Assembly (NCBI GenBank): GCA_032358255.1
Contig: JAULBX010026163.1
Coordinates: 62,001 to 126,000 of the forward strand
DNA from: Heterotrichella gracilis
Lineage: Eukaryota; Sar; Xanthophyceae; Tribonematales; Xanthonemataceae
DNA length: 64,000 nucleotides
Direction: 5' to 3'
The notes beneath the pieces were generated by a model. That model was not told the origin of the DNA. It saw nothing but the letters and a program-made list of their open reading frames with translations, and ran no database searches. The position numbers were made by a program, and so were the translations under genes. This document shows, piece by piece, positions 21,483-31,490 of the stretch. Within the stretch, counting starts at the first letter, position 1; each line of letters opens with the position of its first letter.

Positions 21483-24400
21483 CTAGTTCATGATGCATGG
21501 TGATCCCTTAGTCTCCTCCTCGTCTGCCTTGGCGGGTGCCAGAGTGGCCAGCTCAGTCATGCTCTGCTCCACAGACGACCGCACGTTGCCTGTAGGCGCA
21601 AGGAAAGATAAGATACAAAGGGAAATGAGAAACATGATGGCACCACAATGTATGCCACTCATCCACTTCCTCACATACTGCCGTCATGCATACACGTCAT
21701 GTGATGACACCTCCCGTCCCCTCACCACCACATCGCCAATATCCTCTAGGGCATTCAACGTGGGACTGCAGATACCCTAAACACTAAACCCTAGAAACCT
21801 AACCCCTCACTGCCACATCGCCAATACCCCCTAGGGAACGTGACATGGCCCTGCCGATACCCAAAACCCAAAACGCTACACGTTCATCCCCTCATCCCCA
21901 CATCGCCAATACCCTCTAGGGCATTGAATGAGACCCCGCAGACACCCATTTATCCTATCGGGGGTTTCCTCACCTTTGAGCAGGAACCTGAACCCCGGTG
22001 GCGGCAGCAGCTTGGGCGCAATCTTGAGGTCAAAGTCGACGCGCGTGGAGGCAGGTTGGCCAAATCCTGCACAAGGGTACAGCAGGCTGGCTAAACCCTA
22101 CGGTGGGGTAACAACGCTGGCCAATACCTACAAAATGGCGAAGGCAGGCTGGGCAATTACACTGGTTGATCATCAACGCTGGGGTGACGGTTGGCTCCTG
22201 TGTGCCCAAATGCGCCTCCAATGGACCGTGCCTCAGCATCCAGGTTCAATACTGGAAACTAGACCCTAGATAAGGGTACCCACCTGCTGGTTTCTCCGGT
22301 GTAAGCTGGAAGGTGGTTTCATAGCCAGAGTAGAAGCCAGGCTCGGACAGCTTGGATACCAGCTGCACGCAACACGACGTTAGCTACCCTAATTAGGGTC
22401 TGCGCAAATGGTTTAGGGTTTGCAAGGGCCTGAGTAGAAGCCAGGCTCAGACAGCTTGGACACAGGCGACAATTAGGGTTTGAGCCAGGGTAAGGGAATG
22501 GCAAAGCAGGCGCAGGGGTGCATGGTGTTGGTTTTGTAGGGTTCTGCATGTGATGGCTTTATTGTCATTATCAATAATTCATGCTTGTCTATATATATGA
22601 TACGGCATTATCATTGCTGGGTTTTCCCGGGCCTGAACAAAAACCCCATCTCTTAATTGCTTAATTTGAGACAGCCGGACATGGTATGGCGGGGCTGCTG
22701 ATGACAATTGCAGGCTTGCCAGTGAACGATCACACCCTTGCAAGGGTTATACCACGTTATACCCCGTCATACCCCGTTATACCCCGTTCAACATCTGGGT
22801 TCCAGGCCTCCAACTTGGCGCCAGATCCCTATCCCACCACCTAATGATGTGTCATGCTGGAGGTGCTGTTTGCCATTCCATCTGCGTGCTCAGCTGGCGC
22901 CAAGGGTAATACGATAATAAACGGCAGTCCAGTTATTATCTTATTACCCTTGCTGGCGCGTGGGCAGCTGAGAACAGGCCTGAAGGAAGACAAGGCACAT
23001 GGGAAATGCTCAGCGTTGAGGGCGCGCTCCCATGTTTGAGCTCAACGTAGAAGCCCGCTCTCAACGCTGGAACATCCACCATTGACTGTGCCTTCTCCCA
23101 GGTCTATTCTCACTACATGCGTACCAGTTGAGCACCCAGGTCCAATCATGCCGGGTGATTTGGCTGTGCAGCCCATATAATACCCGGTCAGCGCCCCCCT
23201 AGCCAGTGCCCTTACCATCACTAACGGCGTCAGGTCCCTATTGTCCTGCTCCACCCTCACCACAAACAACCCCAACCCCAACCCTCCAAACTACATCCAA
23301 AACCCTAGCCAGTGCCCTCACCGTCATGTCCTTTTTGTCCTGCTCCACCCGCACCACCACCCGTTGCAGGCCCCCCAGGAAGGCAAGCTTCCAGGGTATG
23401 TTGAACTCGCGCCGCACCACCTTGTGCTCCTCACTGCCCTCAAGGGGACTATCCTGCACGTTCTGCAGGGGAGGGAAAGGGTCAGTTAGCTGTAGAGTTT
23501 TCCGTTTACAGCTTATTTTTGTAGGGTGGCAAAGGGAGGAAAGGAGGCGGTGGTGGGAAGGGTTGGTGCACCCCTGGCGATGGTATACCCAGCCTCACTC
23601 CCTTGAAACAAATAGGCATGACTTTGTCTAGGTCCCAAACCCTAGTGGGGTATACGGGGATATAACCCTAAACCCTAAACCCTAAACAGGTTTGCGTTGA
23701 TGAGGCACGGCCTGCTCTGGGTGTACCAGGTGGTCATATATCAAGCCTCAAAACCTTGAGGATATCACACATACCCTGCTCTGGGCCCACCCACAAGCAG
23801 GACAGCTCTAATAACATCAAGGGTTCGACGCTGGATGTCTGGCCACCTGGTTGGTACACCCATAGCAGGTCTTGTCTTGCACCATCGCCATGGCGTGAAG
23901 TGTATCTGGCGGTGGTACAAGCAGGCAAACCTCATACCTTGATATTATTGGGCATGATGTGCTCTGGGCACGTAGCTAGGAGGGCATATATCCAGCCCCA
24001 TACCCGTGATGATGCTAAGCAAGACCTGCCCTGGGTGTATCTGGTGGTGTAAAACCATGCAACCCTCATACCTTGATGCTGTTGGGCATGATCTGCTCTG
24101 GGCAGGTTGCCAGGAGGGCATACAGCTTCTCAGCTGGCACTGGGATGGAGACAGACGCCTTGGCTCCCAGAAAAAAGCCCTTTACGTCGTACAGCTCCAC
24201 CGAAATTGGCCCGATGGTTGAAGGGAGGGTTACTGAGGAGCCAGGTTCGGTGGTTGGCTCTTCCTCGTGCTTCATGGTGTCATCGGTGGTGGCCATCGGG
24301 GCGAGTGATGCGGGTTCTGAGTCGCTAGCACGGCAGGATGTGGACCGTTTTGGGTGAAGGATTGGATAGGGAGGCCTAGGCAGCGAGGAACGGACAGAGA

Positions 24401-24500
24401 GAGAATGTACGGCTGGTGGGTGCTTGCACGAAGGTCTGTTGAGAACTGTTGAGCTGGCAGCTGCTGAAACGCAGGTGGGACTGGCGACCAGGCCCGTCAT
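21483..24500 (-). CDS. Plastid-type START/SRPBCC (polyketide cyclase/COQ10-like) lipid-binding protein
   Basis: SRPBCC proteins bind lipophilic ligands in a helix-grip fold. Exons (approximate): 24500-24072, 23462-23322, 22362-22284, 22066-21974, 21589-21483; the last two join in phase. The first exon begins at ATG 24500 with about 60 residues rich in Ser, Ala, Pro and Arg and poor in acids, ending in a TSCRAS cleavage-like site, so chloroplast import is likely. Then come PISVELYDVKGFFLGA, SVSIPVPAEKLYALLATCPEQIMPN, REFNIPWKLAFLGGLQRVVV, LSEPGFYSGYETTFQLTP, RVDFDLKIAPKLLPPPGFRFLLKG and an acidic tail (ADEEETKG). This matches the layout of plant plastid proteins annotated as polyketide cyclase/dehydrase and lipid transport. 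One or two short exons between 23.3 and 22.4 kb may be missing from my model. The ligand is unknown. Confidence 0.7.
21724..21942 (-). repeat. Tandem about 85-bp repeat, three copies, in a START-gene intron
   Basis: The block CACATCGCCAATA.CCTCTAGGG occurs near 21729, 21815 and 21899, each followed by CCCTAAACCC-type filler. The first copy could be translated as NALEDIGDVV, but the phase does not fit the flanking exons, so I treat these as intronic echoes, possibly of a lost exon. Confidence 0.65.
22745..22796 (+). repeat. 10-bp tandem repeat ATACCCCGTT
   Basis: Four to five units of ATACC(A/C)CGTT/CGTC lie head to tail in a START-gene intron. No coding role is visible. Confidence 0.75.
23690..24010 (-). 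repeat. Donor-side echoes of START-gene exon 1
   Basis: The exon end coding LLATCPEQIMPNSIK (real copy 24072-24118) recurs at about 23930-23995 and, more degraded, at about 23700-23760 and 23770-23850. Recognition blocks are CTGCTCTGGG, AGGAGGGCATA and ACCTTGAT. Confidence 0.75.
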
Positions 24501-25675
24501 GCGTCACATAAGAGCCACGTAACGCACACGGTAGGATAACTAGCCGCTCAACTCGCGTTGTAGAAGACTTAGCAGGAAGAGTAGGTACGCCCACAACACC
24601 CACTAGGCCGTGTGGCAAACCTCGCACCCACTACAAGCCAATACCAGGTTTCGGAGGCACGCGGGGTCACAAACTACGCATACGGCAAGGTTTGGCTCGG
24701 AACAAGGGTGATGAATAGGATAGTCCCGAGCAATGAAGGGGTTTGGGGTGCACACACGAGTTGTGTTTCTGTACCCTCCAGAAGTTTGCTCCCCTTGACC
24801 ACTTTTGTATCAATACCTTGTGAGTATCCTCAGGGTCAGAAGGACAGCGTGGGTGTGACAGCAATCCTGGGTTGAAAGAGCTCGATACGAAGGGCTGAGC
24901 CGCTGTTCAACGCCAAAGGTAGTTGTACATGCAATCTGCGGCATGCATGCGCCAGGAGACATGCCAGGGAAGACATGCCACCATACTGCAAACCAGCCGT
25001 TCCAATGGTATATCCGTTTGTTCGTTGGTATAACTCTATGTCACTGCAACGACTTTTATCTTGTACGAGTTGCGTGCATGCATGCATAAGCCAGCCAAAC
25101 CACATGCATGCACACACCCTACCACAAGGTGACCCCAACAGATACCATGCAAAGATGCCCTTGATCCACTGAGCAAACGCACGACTAACCTTGCAAAGTC
25201 ACCGACAAAAATCAATTCTTTTGAGATTGGTTCTACCAGAATATACCCGAGAAGCAAACCGTATTCAAACCTCTGCATGCTAATCAGTTCAGGGTCTGTA
25301 AAAGTGCCTGACGGCATTGCGTTTTCCCCCTGTAACATACCACACATTACAACAGTTCCTGAATCATCCCAAATGCATACGTTAGCAGTGCTATTAGGCT
25401 GCTATATATTTACTAGCAATAGCAACACCCATACCCCAACCCAGATTCTGCAATATACCTAGAACACAAGTGCACAAATTCCTGGTAGCGTCTAAAAGGG
25501 GTTCCAATCACTAAGGTCACCAGCTGGGGGACAATACTCCACGAAAACCTAAAATCCCAGCCCCAAGCTCCCCAAAACCCTTCCCTAGGGTCCCATCCCA
25601 CTGGCCCCTCACCCTCACCCATAAACCCAAACAATCACACACGCTGGGCCTCGCCACGCCCCCCAAAACCCTTCC
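24501..25675 (-). other. Spacer with two AT-richer exon-like blocks
   Basis: Between the START gene's start codon and the P450 stop codon the minus strand has two open blocks with splice-like ends: about 25551-25460 (SIVPQLVTLVIGTPFRRYQE) and about 25335-25191 (MQRFEYGLLLGYILVEPISK). Their phases do not join and their base use is more AT-rich than the neighbouring exons. They may be remnants of a small gene or chance frames. I do not recognise a family. Confidence 0.25.
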
Positions 25676-28600
25676 TTAGGGCACATCGCCCCCCCAAACC
25701 CCAAACCTCGCCAGCAGGCCCCGCTCCGGGCGGGCCCTATTCGCCTGCCACAACTCCTCGGGATCCGCCAGCTGCCATTCGTAATCCCGGGAAAGCAGCG
25801 CCAGCACCACCAGGGCCTCGGTCATGGCCAGGGACACCCCGATGCACATGCGCTGCCCCGCGCCAAAGGGCAGGTACCCGCTGGGGTGCTTTCGGAGGGC
25901 GGTGTTGCCAGGGGAGAGCCAGCGATCGGGGAGGAACTCGGCGGAGCTTCCCTGCCATTCCTCAATCTGCAGGGCCAAAGGGGCGGGAGGAGGGTCAGGA
26001 CACGCATACTAGGTGATACATATGAGTGTGGGTGTGACAGGGTAGTGAAAGTGCCTGTGATGTGCCATAATGCACCTAGACCATAAAATCCCAAGCAGGG
26101 GGATGTTTTTCACGCTTCCTCACCTGCGACATCCCCTGCCCCACCATCAGCTGCAGCATGGCCCCCATAGCAGACCTAAACCCTTCCCCCCTACCACACC
26201 CCTCCCTAGGGTCATTCGAACCCACCTGCGACATGCCCTGCCCCACCATCACCTGCAGCATGGCCATATTAGGAACCCTTAACCCCTACCCCCTACCACA
26301 ACCCTGGCCAGATTACTTAAATAATAAAATGTTTTACCTGCGACATCCCCTGCCCCACCATCAGCTGCAGCATGGCCCCCTCAGGCACCAGGTAACCCCC
26401 GAGCTGGAAGGGTTTTAGGGTTTTCCTCCACACCCCAGGCACCGTGGGCCTGAGCCGCATCATCTCCAGCACCACTGCCTCGCCATATACCATCTCAGCA
26501 AGCGCCTCTGGGGTGATGGTAGGGCCGTGCCGGGACTGGATTTGCGCCTGCTCATCCCTGGAAGAAATTGGGATGAGTTTGTCAGGCTGCAGGAAGTCAT
26601 AGTCCTTGGGAAGAGGGCAAATCAGGGTCTCGAGTCACATCATCGCCAGCAACCCCGTGCACCAGTCCAGAAAGCGCTGCAGGGGTGATGGCAGCGCTGT
26701 GTCCGCAATAATTTTGCACCTGCTTGCCCCTCAACAAAAGGCCGCGTTTCTTTGAGTGGTAGACACTGTTCAGCTTTGGTGCAAGAAGTCCCTGCTATCC
26801 CAAGGACAGGATTGTCAGGTTCTGTTTTAAAACTTTAGGGTTTCCCTCCCAACCTGAGCGCCTGCATCACCCTCTTGTCCCTCCCCAGGTAGTGGATCAG
26901 CAGCGTCACCAGGGCAGCTGTTGTTTCCTGGCCAGCGAAGTACAGGTTGACGCACAGATCACCCAAGCCAGGCACGCCAACCTGCAGCACAAGGAAGATA
27001 AAACCTAAGCTAGGGTTCGTGCCGGCATTAAAAAATATAAATCGCCCAGACCAGGCACGCCAACCTGCCAAACAGGAAAAGAGAAACCTAAGTTAGGGTT
27101 GGAGCTGACAGAAAAAAATATTACATTAGGGTCCTGGTTGGGAGATTGGGGATTGGTGCACGTTCCTCCCTTGTGAGGCACACTAAGCTGGAGTACGTGA
27201 CACATACTACCAAAATGCAGGTTCTGACTGGTAGAGAAAACCCAACAAGGCTTCTGGCCGCCAATATACAACAGAAAATGTGAGGTGCTAGCCGGAAATC
27301 GTTGTCATAATCCGATACCCCAAAACCCTAAACCCTCACCTTAGGGTCTGCCGCCGTCACCCTATGCACCGCTGGGATGGCCTCCCCAGGGGCCACCGCC
27401 AATTTCCCTCCCCTTGCCCTGGTTTCTTGCACCACCCCTTGCAGGTAGGGGGCCAGGGTGTCCACGATGTCGTTGCGCCCCCGCATTGCGCGCCCATAGC
27501 GGGTCCAGGGGAGGTTGATGCCCAAGGCAAATAGGCCCTCCGAAATCTGCAATAGACACCACATTTGTCAGGAGACAGACTGAGCGAATAAATAGTAAGT
27601 TTGTTGTTTACATGCAGTCCAGCAATACAGCAAGATTAGCAATCAGCCTTGCACATGCTGTGCCATGCAGCTCTTTCCTGGCACTGTTTGAACCACCTAT
27701 TGATCCCACGCGACTTGAGGTCCTTACACCCCAGTCACCCTCCCTCTAAACCCTTCCAGCCCCAGTTCCCTCCCCTCCTCACCTGTTCCATGTCCCCATG
27801 ATGCGCCCCTGCTCCCCCCCTTCCAGCTCGCATCCAACCACCCCCGGCCAGGAACAGTAATTACGTATTCAAAACCAATTCCCAATCCCACTTCCCTCCC
27901 CTCCTCACCTGTTCCATATCCCCCATAATGCGCGCCTGCTCCCCCCCCTCCAGCTCGGCCCCAACCACCGCCAAGCTCACTGAAAGCATACTCCCGTGCC
28001 ACCTCACAAAGTGACACCTAACCCCCACCGCCCAGGGCAGTATCTTCAGCTTTTCTACACCAGTTCCTAGGCCCAGTTCCCTCCCCTCTCACCTGTTCCA
28101 TATCCCCCATGATGCGCGCCTGCTCCCCCCCCTCCAGCTCGCACCCAATCACCGCCAAGCTCACCGCCCTGAAGGCATACTCCCGTGCCATCTCATAGGA
28201 TGACGTCATGCCCCCGCTGGCCACGGCCCGCGACAGTATTCCCCGGAAAATGGACACAAACTGGGGTACATATGCGGCCACTGATTCGGGGCTGAATGCA
28301 TCCACCAGCATGCGCCTGGCCCTCTTGTGTTGGGCCCCCCTGATGCAAGGGGTGCGGGTTATGTTAGCATACATGAGCAGCGCACTTATGGGTCACTGGG
28401 TGGCTGCATGCACAGCAGTTATACAGGAATTGGTGTAACGTTTAAAATATGTACTGCACACGCAGGCAACTGGTTAGGGACTACCGGCGTCTACCAGCAT
28501 GCGCCTGACACACTTGTGCTGGCATCCCCTGTCCCGTGCGTGTAAGCGGGCTGTTACCTTGGTGGCTCCACGCCTGCAAATGCAAGATATTGGCACAGGC

Positions 28601-31490
28601 GCATGTGCACTCATGCATGCAAGCATGCACATCTGCATAATGTACAGTCGGGCATGCTGTCGACATGCTTGACCGACTCTAAAAGTCATTGACCTAATGA
28701 CTAGGGCTGTGACATCGCAGACAGCTGCTCAAACTATGCTGGATGCGTTGCCGAGCGATGGCTGCATCAGGTAGCATACAGAAAGTGGGATCAGCGAGGT
28801 GCTGGGTCCATTGTTGACTCCACGTTCCATGCACTACTCGATACAGCAACCAATCAGCATGCATCCAGCAGAGTTTCAGCAGCTGGTGTCGACGTTCGCA
28901 GCCGATGTGTTGAGTGCCAGTGACACCCAGCATATTGACAGAAGGTTTAAATATTTTGACCCCGATATCAACCCTGCAAGCTTTCCATACACGCCTGCAA
29001 GCGTTCCATACACGCCTAGCAGAAACTGCACTTGCATACGTGTGTGCACGCATGCATATACATGCACACACATGATCCGCACCATGATACACATATATAT
29101 GCGCGCGCCTATTAGTCATGAGCGAATGAGTCCCAGCAAGTCCAGGATGCGTTTGGGGCATGCAGCTTAACCGCACCCTCCCGTCACCCTGTGAGCACTT
29201 GCGTGCATGAATGCATACCATGGATGCACAGGCAGGAACCCTGTAGACAAGCACAAGTGCACAGGTGCAAAATGCTTGTGCATTGCTTTAATGTAACTAC
29301 CCTTAGCCCTAACCCTAAACCCTAAACCCACCTGAGGGTCATGAGCGAGTGGGGACCCAGCAGGTCCAGTATGGGTTTGGGCCAAGCAGATTCCACCAGC
29401 GCGCCTTCTGTCATCAACAGTGCCCGCATGTTGTCCCCCCCATGCACGAAGAACACGTCCCTCCCCAGGATGGGAATGTTGACTCGGTAGACCTGACCAT
29501 ACTGCTGGTACCTGCAAGCGGGAAGTTTTGATTCAGGACCCAAGATAAAATGACAGGGGTTTCTAATATTGTCGGTGATGTTTCTTATGCATCTCCCCTT
29601 GCACGAACAACACGTCCCTGCCCAGGATGGGGATATTGACCCGGTACACCTGACCAAACTGCTGGTACCTGCATCAAGGAATGAGACAAGCCAAAGGCAT
29701 ATTTCAGTCCTCGGTTTTCCCGTATGGCAGTCCTCGGTTTCCCCGTATTGCAGCGCATTAAAAGCCTACAGATGCCACACTCGAAAGACCGCGATCTTCC
29801 AATGCAGGGCATATGCAGACCCCCAAACTGTGCTGTGGCATCTACAGGCAAGCTCAGTGAACCATGATACAAATCCACTACATTTACAATTAGGAGTAGA
29901 AGCACAACTACACACATAATTACAGGGCACCCTGGCGAATGCAGCATGATGCTGCAAAGGTACAATATCGTGATCACATGTTAATGGATCTCAATGTTAG
30001 GGTTGCAAATTGCATTGCCAGCTCACCTTGCTTCATGCAGCTGCACAGCGGCTGTCAAGGAAACACCCTACTAAGTTCCCATGCTGCACCACACCTTAAA
30101 ACCCTAAACCCTACAACCTCCTCACCTTGTTTCCTGCAGCTGCAAGGGGGCGGTGAGGAAGTCGAGGGTGTGGCCTAGCAGGGGAGCGCCATAATCACCT
30201 GGGGAGGGAAGTACAAGCCCTCAGCACACTGTCAGTACTCCTCGTTGCTCAAGGGCAAGTGATTGAGAGTGATTAAGAGTGGCTGAGAGTGATCAAGAGT
30301 GATTAAGAGTGATAAAGAGTGATTGAGAGTGATCAAGAGTGACTGACAGTGATCGAGGACTACACAAGTCTGACATGGCTTCAAACTCCACATACAGCAT
30401 TTGCATGGCTGCTACTCAGGCCAGCAGCTCAGCTCGATCCGATTGAACCAATGAGCAGCTCCAATCAGCTGCTGGACTGCTATTAGCAGCCTGCTGTGCA
30501 TCTTTACACCTTACTTACCCTTATTTACACCTTATTTACACCTTGCAGCTGACCTTCTGTCAGGCCATGGCACAGGTTCCAAGCCATGAACTGCTGACTG
30601 CACAATGACACCTCATCCCCTCCCCACAACAGCACAACCGGTGCACATTGGAGGCACAGACCCCCAAAACACCAAACCCTAGAACCCCCCTGGCTGCTCC
30701 CAAAACCCTACACCCTAGATCCACTGCCCTCGACCCTACCTGGCGGCGGCTCCAGCGACTCCCTGCCACCCCCCCTTTCGCCCACATAGCCCTCCTCCCC
30801 CTCCCCCAACCCAGCACCACCACCACCACCACCACTGCTGCTGACCCCGCCGCTGGCATCTGCTGAGGGGCGTGTGGGTGGTTGGGTGCCAACACCACCA
30901 CCAAGTATTTGCTCCTCTTGCGAGTGGAACGGGCAGCCGGAAGGCGCGGGTTCACTTCTTTCCCCACCGCTCAGTCCTGTAGAAGTGGTTTCAGAGCCAA
31001 TTTCTGAGCCCAACCCAAGACCTCCCACTGCCCTGCTGGACGCCTCTGCCTTGCTTGAGCTGCTTTCGATCGCGAATCCTTCTGCGCCCTCCCTAGCAGT
31101 GGTGGTGGTACTGCCAGCATCACCGCTGCCGTACCCTGCATTCGGCGGGCTGTCGCTGCGGGAGGCGGTGTTGCCATTGGCGATGCCATTGCTGCCGCGG
31201 GTGCCATTACCATAGCTGGTGCTGGTGTCACCACTGCTGTTGCTGGTGGTGTTGCTGGCGCTTTTACTGGTGCTGGTGTTGGTACTGGTGCAATCGAAAC
31301 TTGTTTGGCCTTTGATGCTGCTGCTGGTGCTGCTGCTGGTGGTAGGTTCTGTAGGCGCATCGAGGGGAGGATGGGAAACTGCTTGTGGAGGGAAGGGGAG
31401 GCACTTCCCGCTGGGGGTGCGGTTGCCTGCAGGGCGGGGAGGAACGCCTGAGGTGTGCGCAAAACCCTCAGGGGTTCTTGATAGGTATAC
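25676..31490 (-). CDS. Cytochrome P450, CYP120/CYP26-like, with a long Ser/Thr/Asn-rich leader
   Basis: P450s are heme monooxygenases; cyanobacterial CYP120 and animal CYP26 oxidise retinoids and related terpenoids. Exons (approximate): about 31450-30740 (open upstream to 31490), 30198-30126, 29511-29332, 28339-28093, 27546-27340, 26981-26854, 26557-26338, 25966-25676; phases checked at the first three junctions agree. Motifs: PPG|DYGAPLLGHTLDFL at the N-terminal hinge, SAWPKPILDLLGPHSLMT and HKRARRMLVDAFSP (C-helix) which resemble CYP120, the I-helix FAGQETT, the K-helix EMMR, PDRW, and the heme loop FGAGQRMCIG with its Cys ligand. Ahead of the hinge lie about 240 residues of low-complexity Ser/Thr/Asn/Gly instead of the usual membrane anchor. 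No ATG was found in that frame, so a 5' exon is missing, perhaps near 32.1-32.3 kb. Substrate unknown. Confidence 0.82.
26105..26270 (-). repeat. Two donor-side echoes of P450 exon 7
   Basis: The exon end coding MLQLMVGQGMSQ with its donor (real copy 26338-26385) recurs at about 26120-26165 and 26224-26268, nearly identical over 40 bp (CACCTGCGACAT.CCCTGCCC). The downstream copies keep an open frame, so they could act as alternative donors. Confidence 0.88.
27606..27700 (+). repeat. Dispersed about 85-bp repeat, copy 1
   Basis: The segment containing CAGCCTTGCACATGCTG, CATGCAGCTCT and TCCTGGCACTGT is shared in the same orientation with 45887-45972. Weaker partial matches occur near 10210-10300 and 35529-35570. 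It lies in a P450 intron. It resembles a SINE or MITE fragment, but no ends were recognised. Confidence 0.7.
27779..28012 (-). repeat. Two donor-side echoes of P450 exon 4
   Basis: The exon end coding AVIGCELEGGEQARIMGDMEQ-like residues (real copy 28093-28200) recurs at 27779-27842 and 27905-28012. The second echo is about 100 bp long, extends back to an AREYAF-coding segment, and is close to identical. Each copy keeps a CACCTGTTCCAT donor edge. Confidence 0.88.
29595..29672 (-). repeat. Upstream echo of P450 exon 3
   Basis: A second copy of the acceptor plus RYQQ(F/Y)GQVYRVNIPILGRD coding start lies 150 bp before the real exon at 29511. Both copies have a good acceptor. A degraded copy of the same exon's end (GLLGTHSLMT-like) is at about 29110-29165. 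Confidence 0.82.
30258..30355 (+). repeat. 10-bp periodic array AGAGTGAT(T/C)(A/G)
   Basis: About ten units of exactly 10 bp (GAGTGATTAA, GAGTGATCAA and close variants) lie in the first resolved P450 intron. The strict 10-bp period makes GAGTGAT recur once per helical turn. No coding frame was recognised. Confidence 0.85.

Noticed and set aside
28694-29254. 186-residue minus-strand open frame in a P450 intron
   Set aside because: It is low in family-like features, contains an exon 3 echo, and lies between two exons that join in phase.
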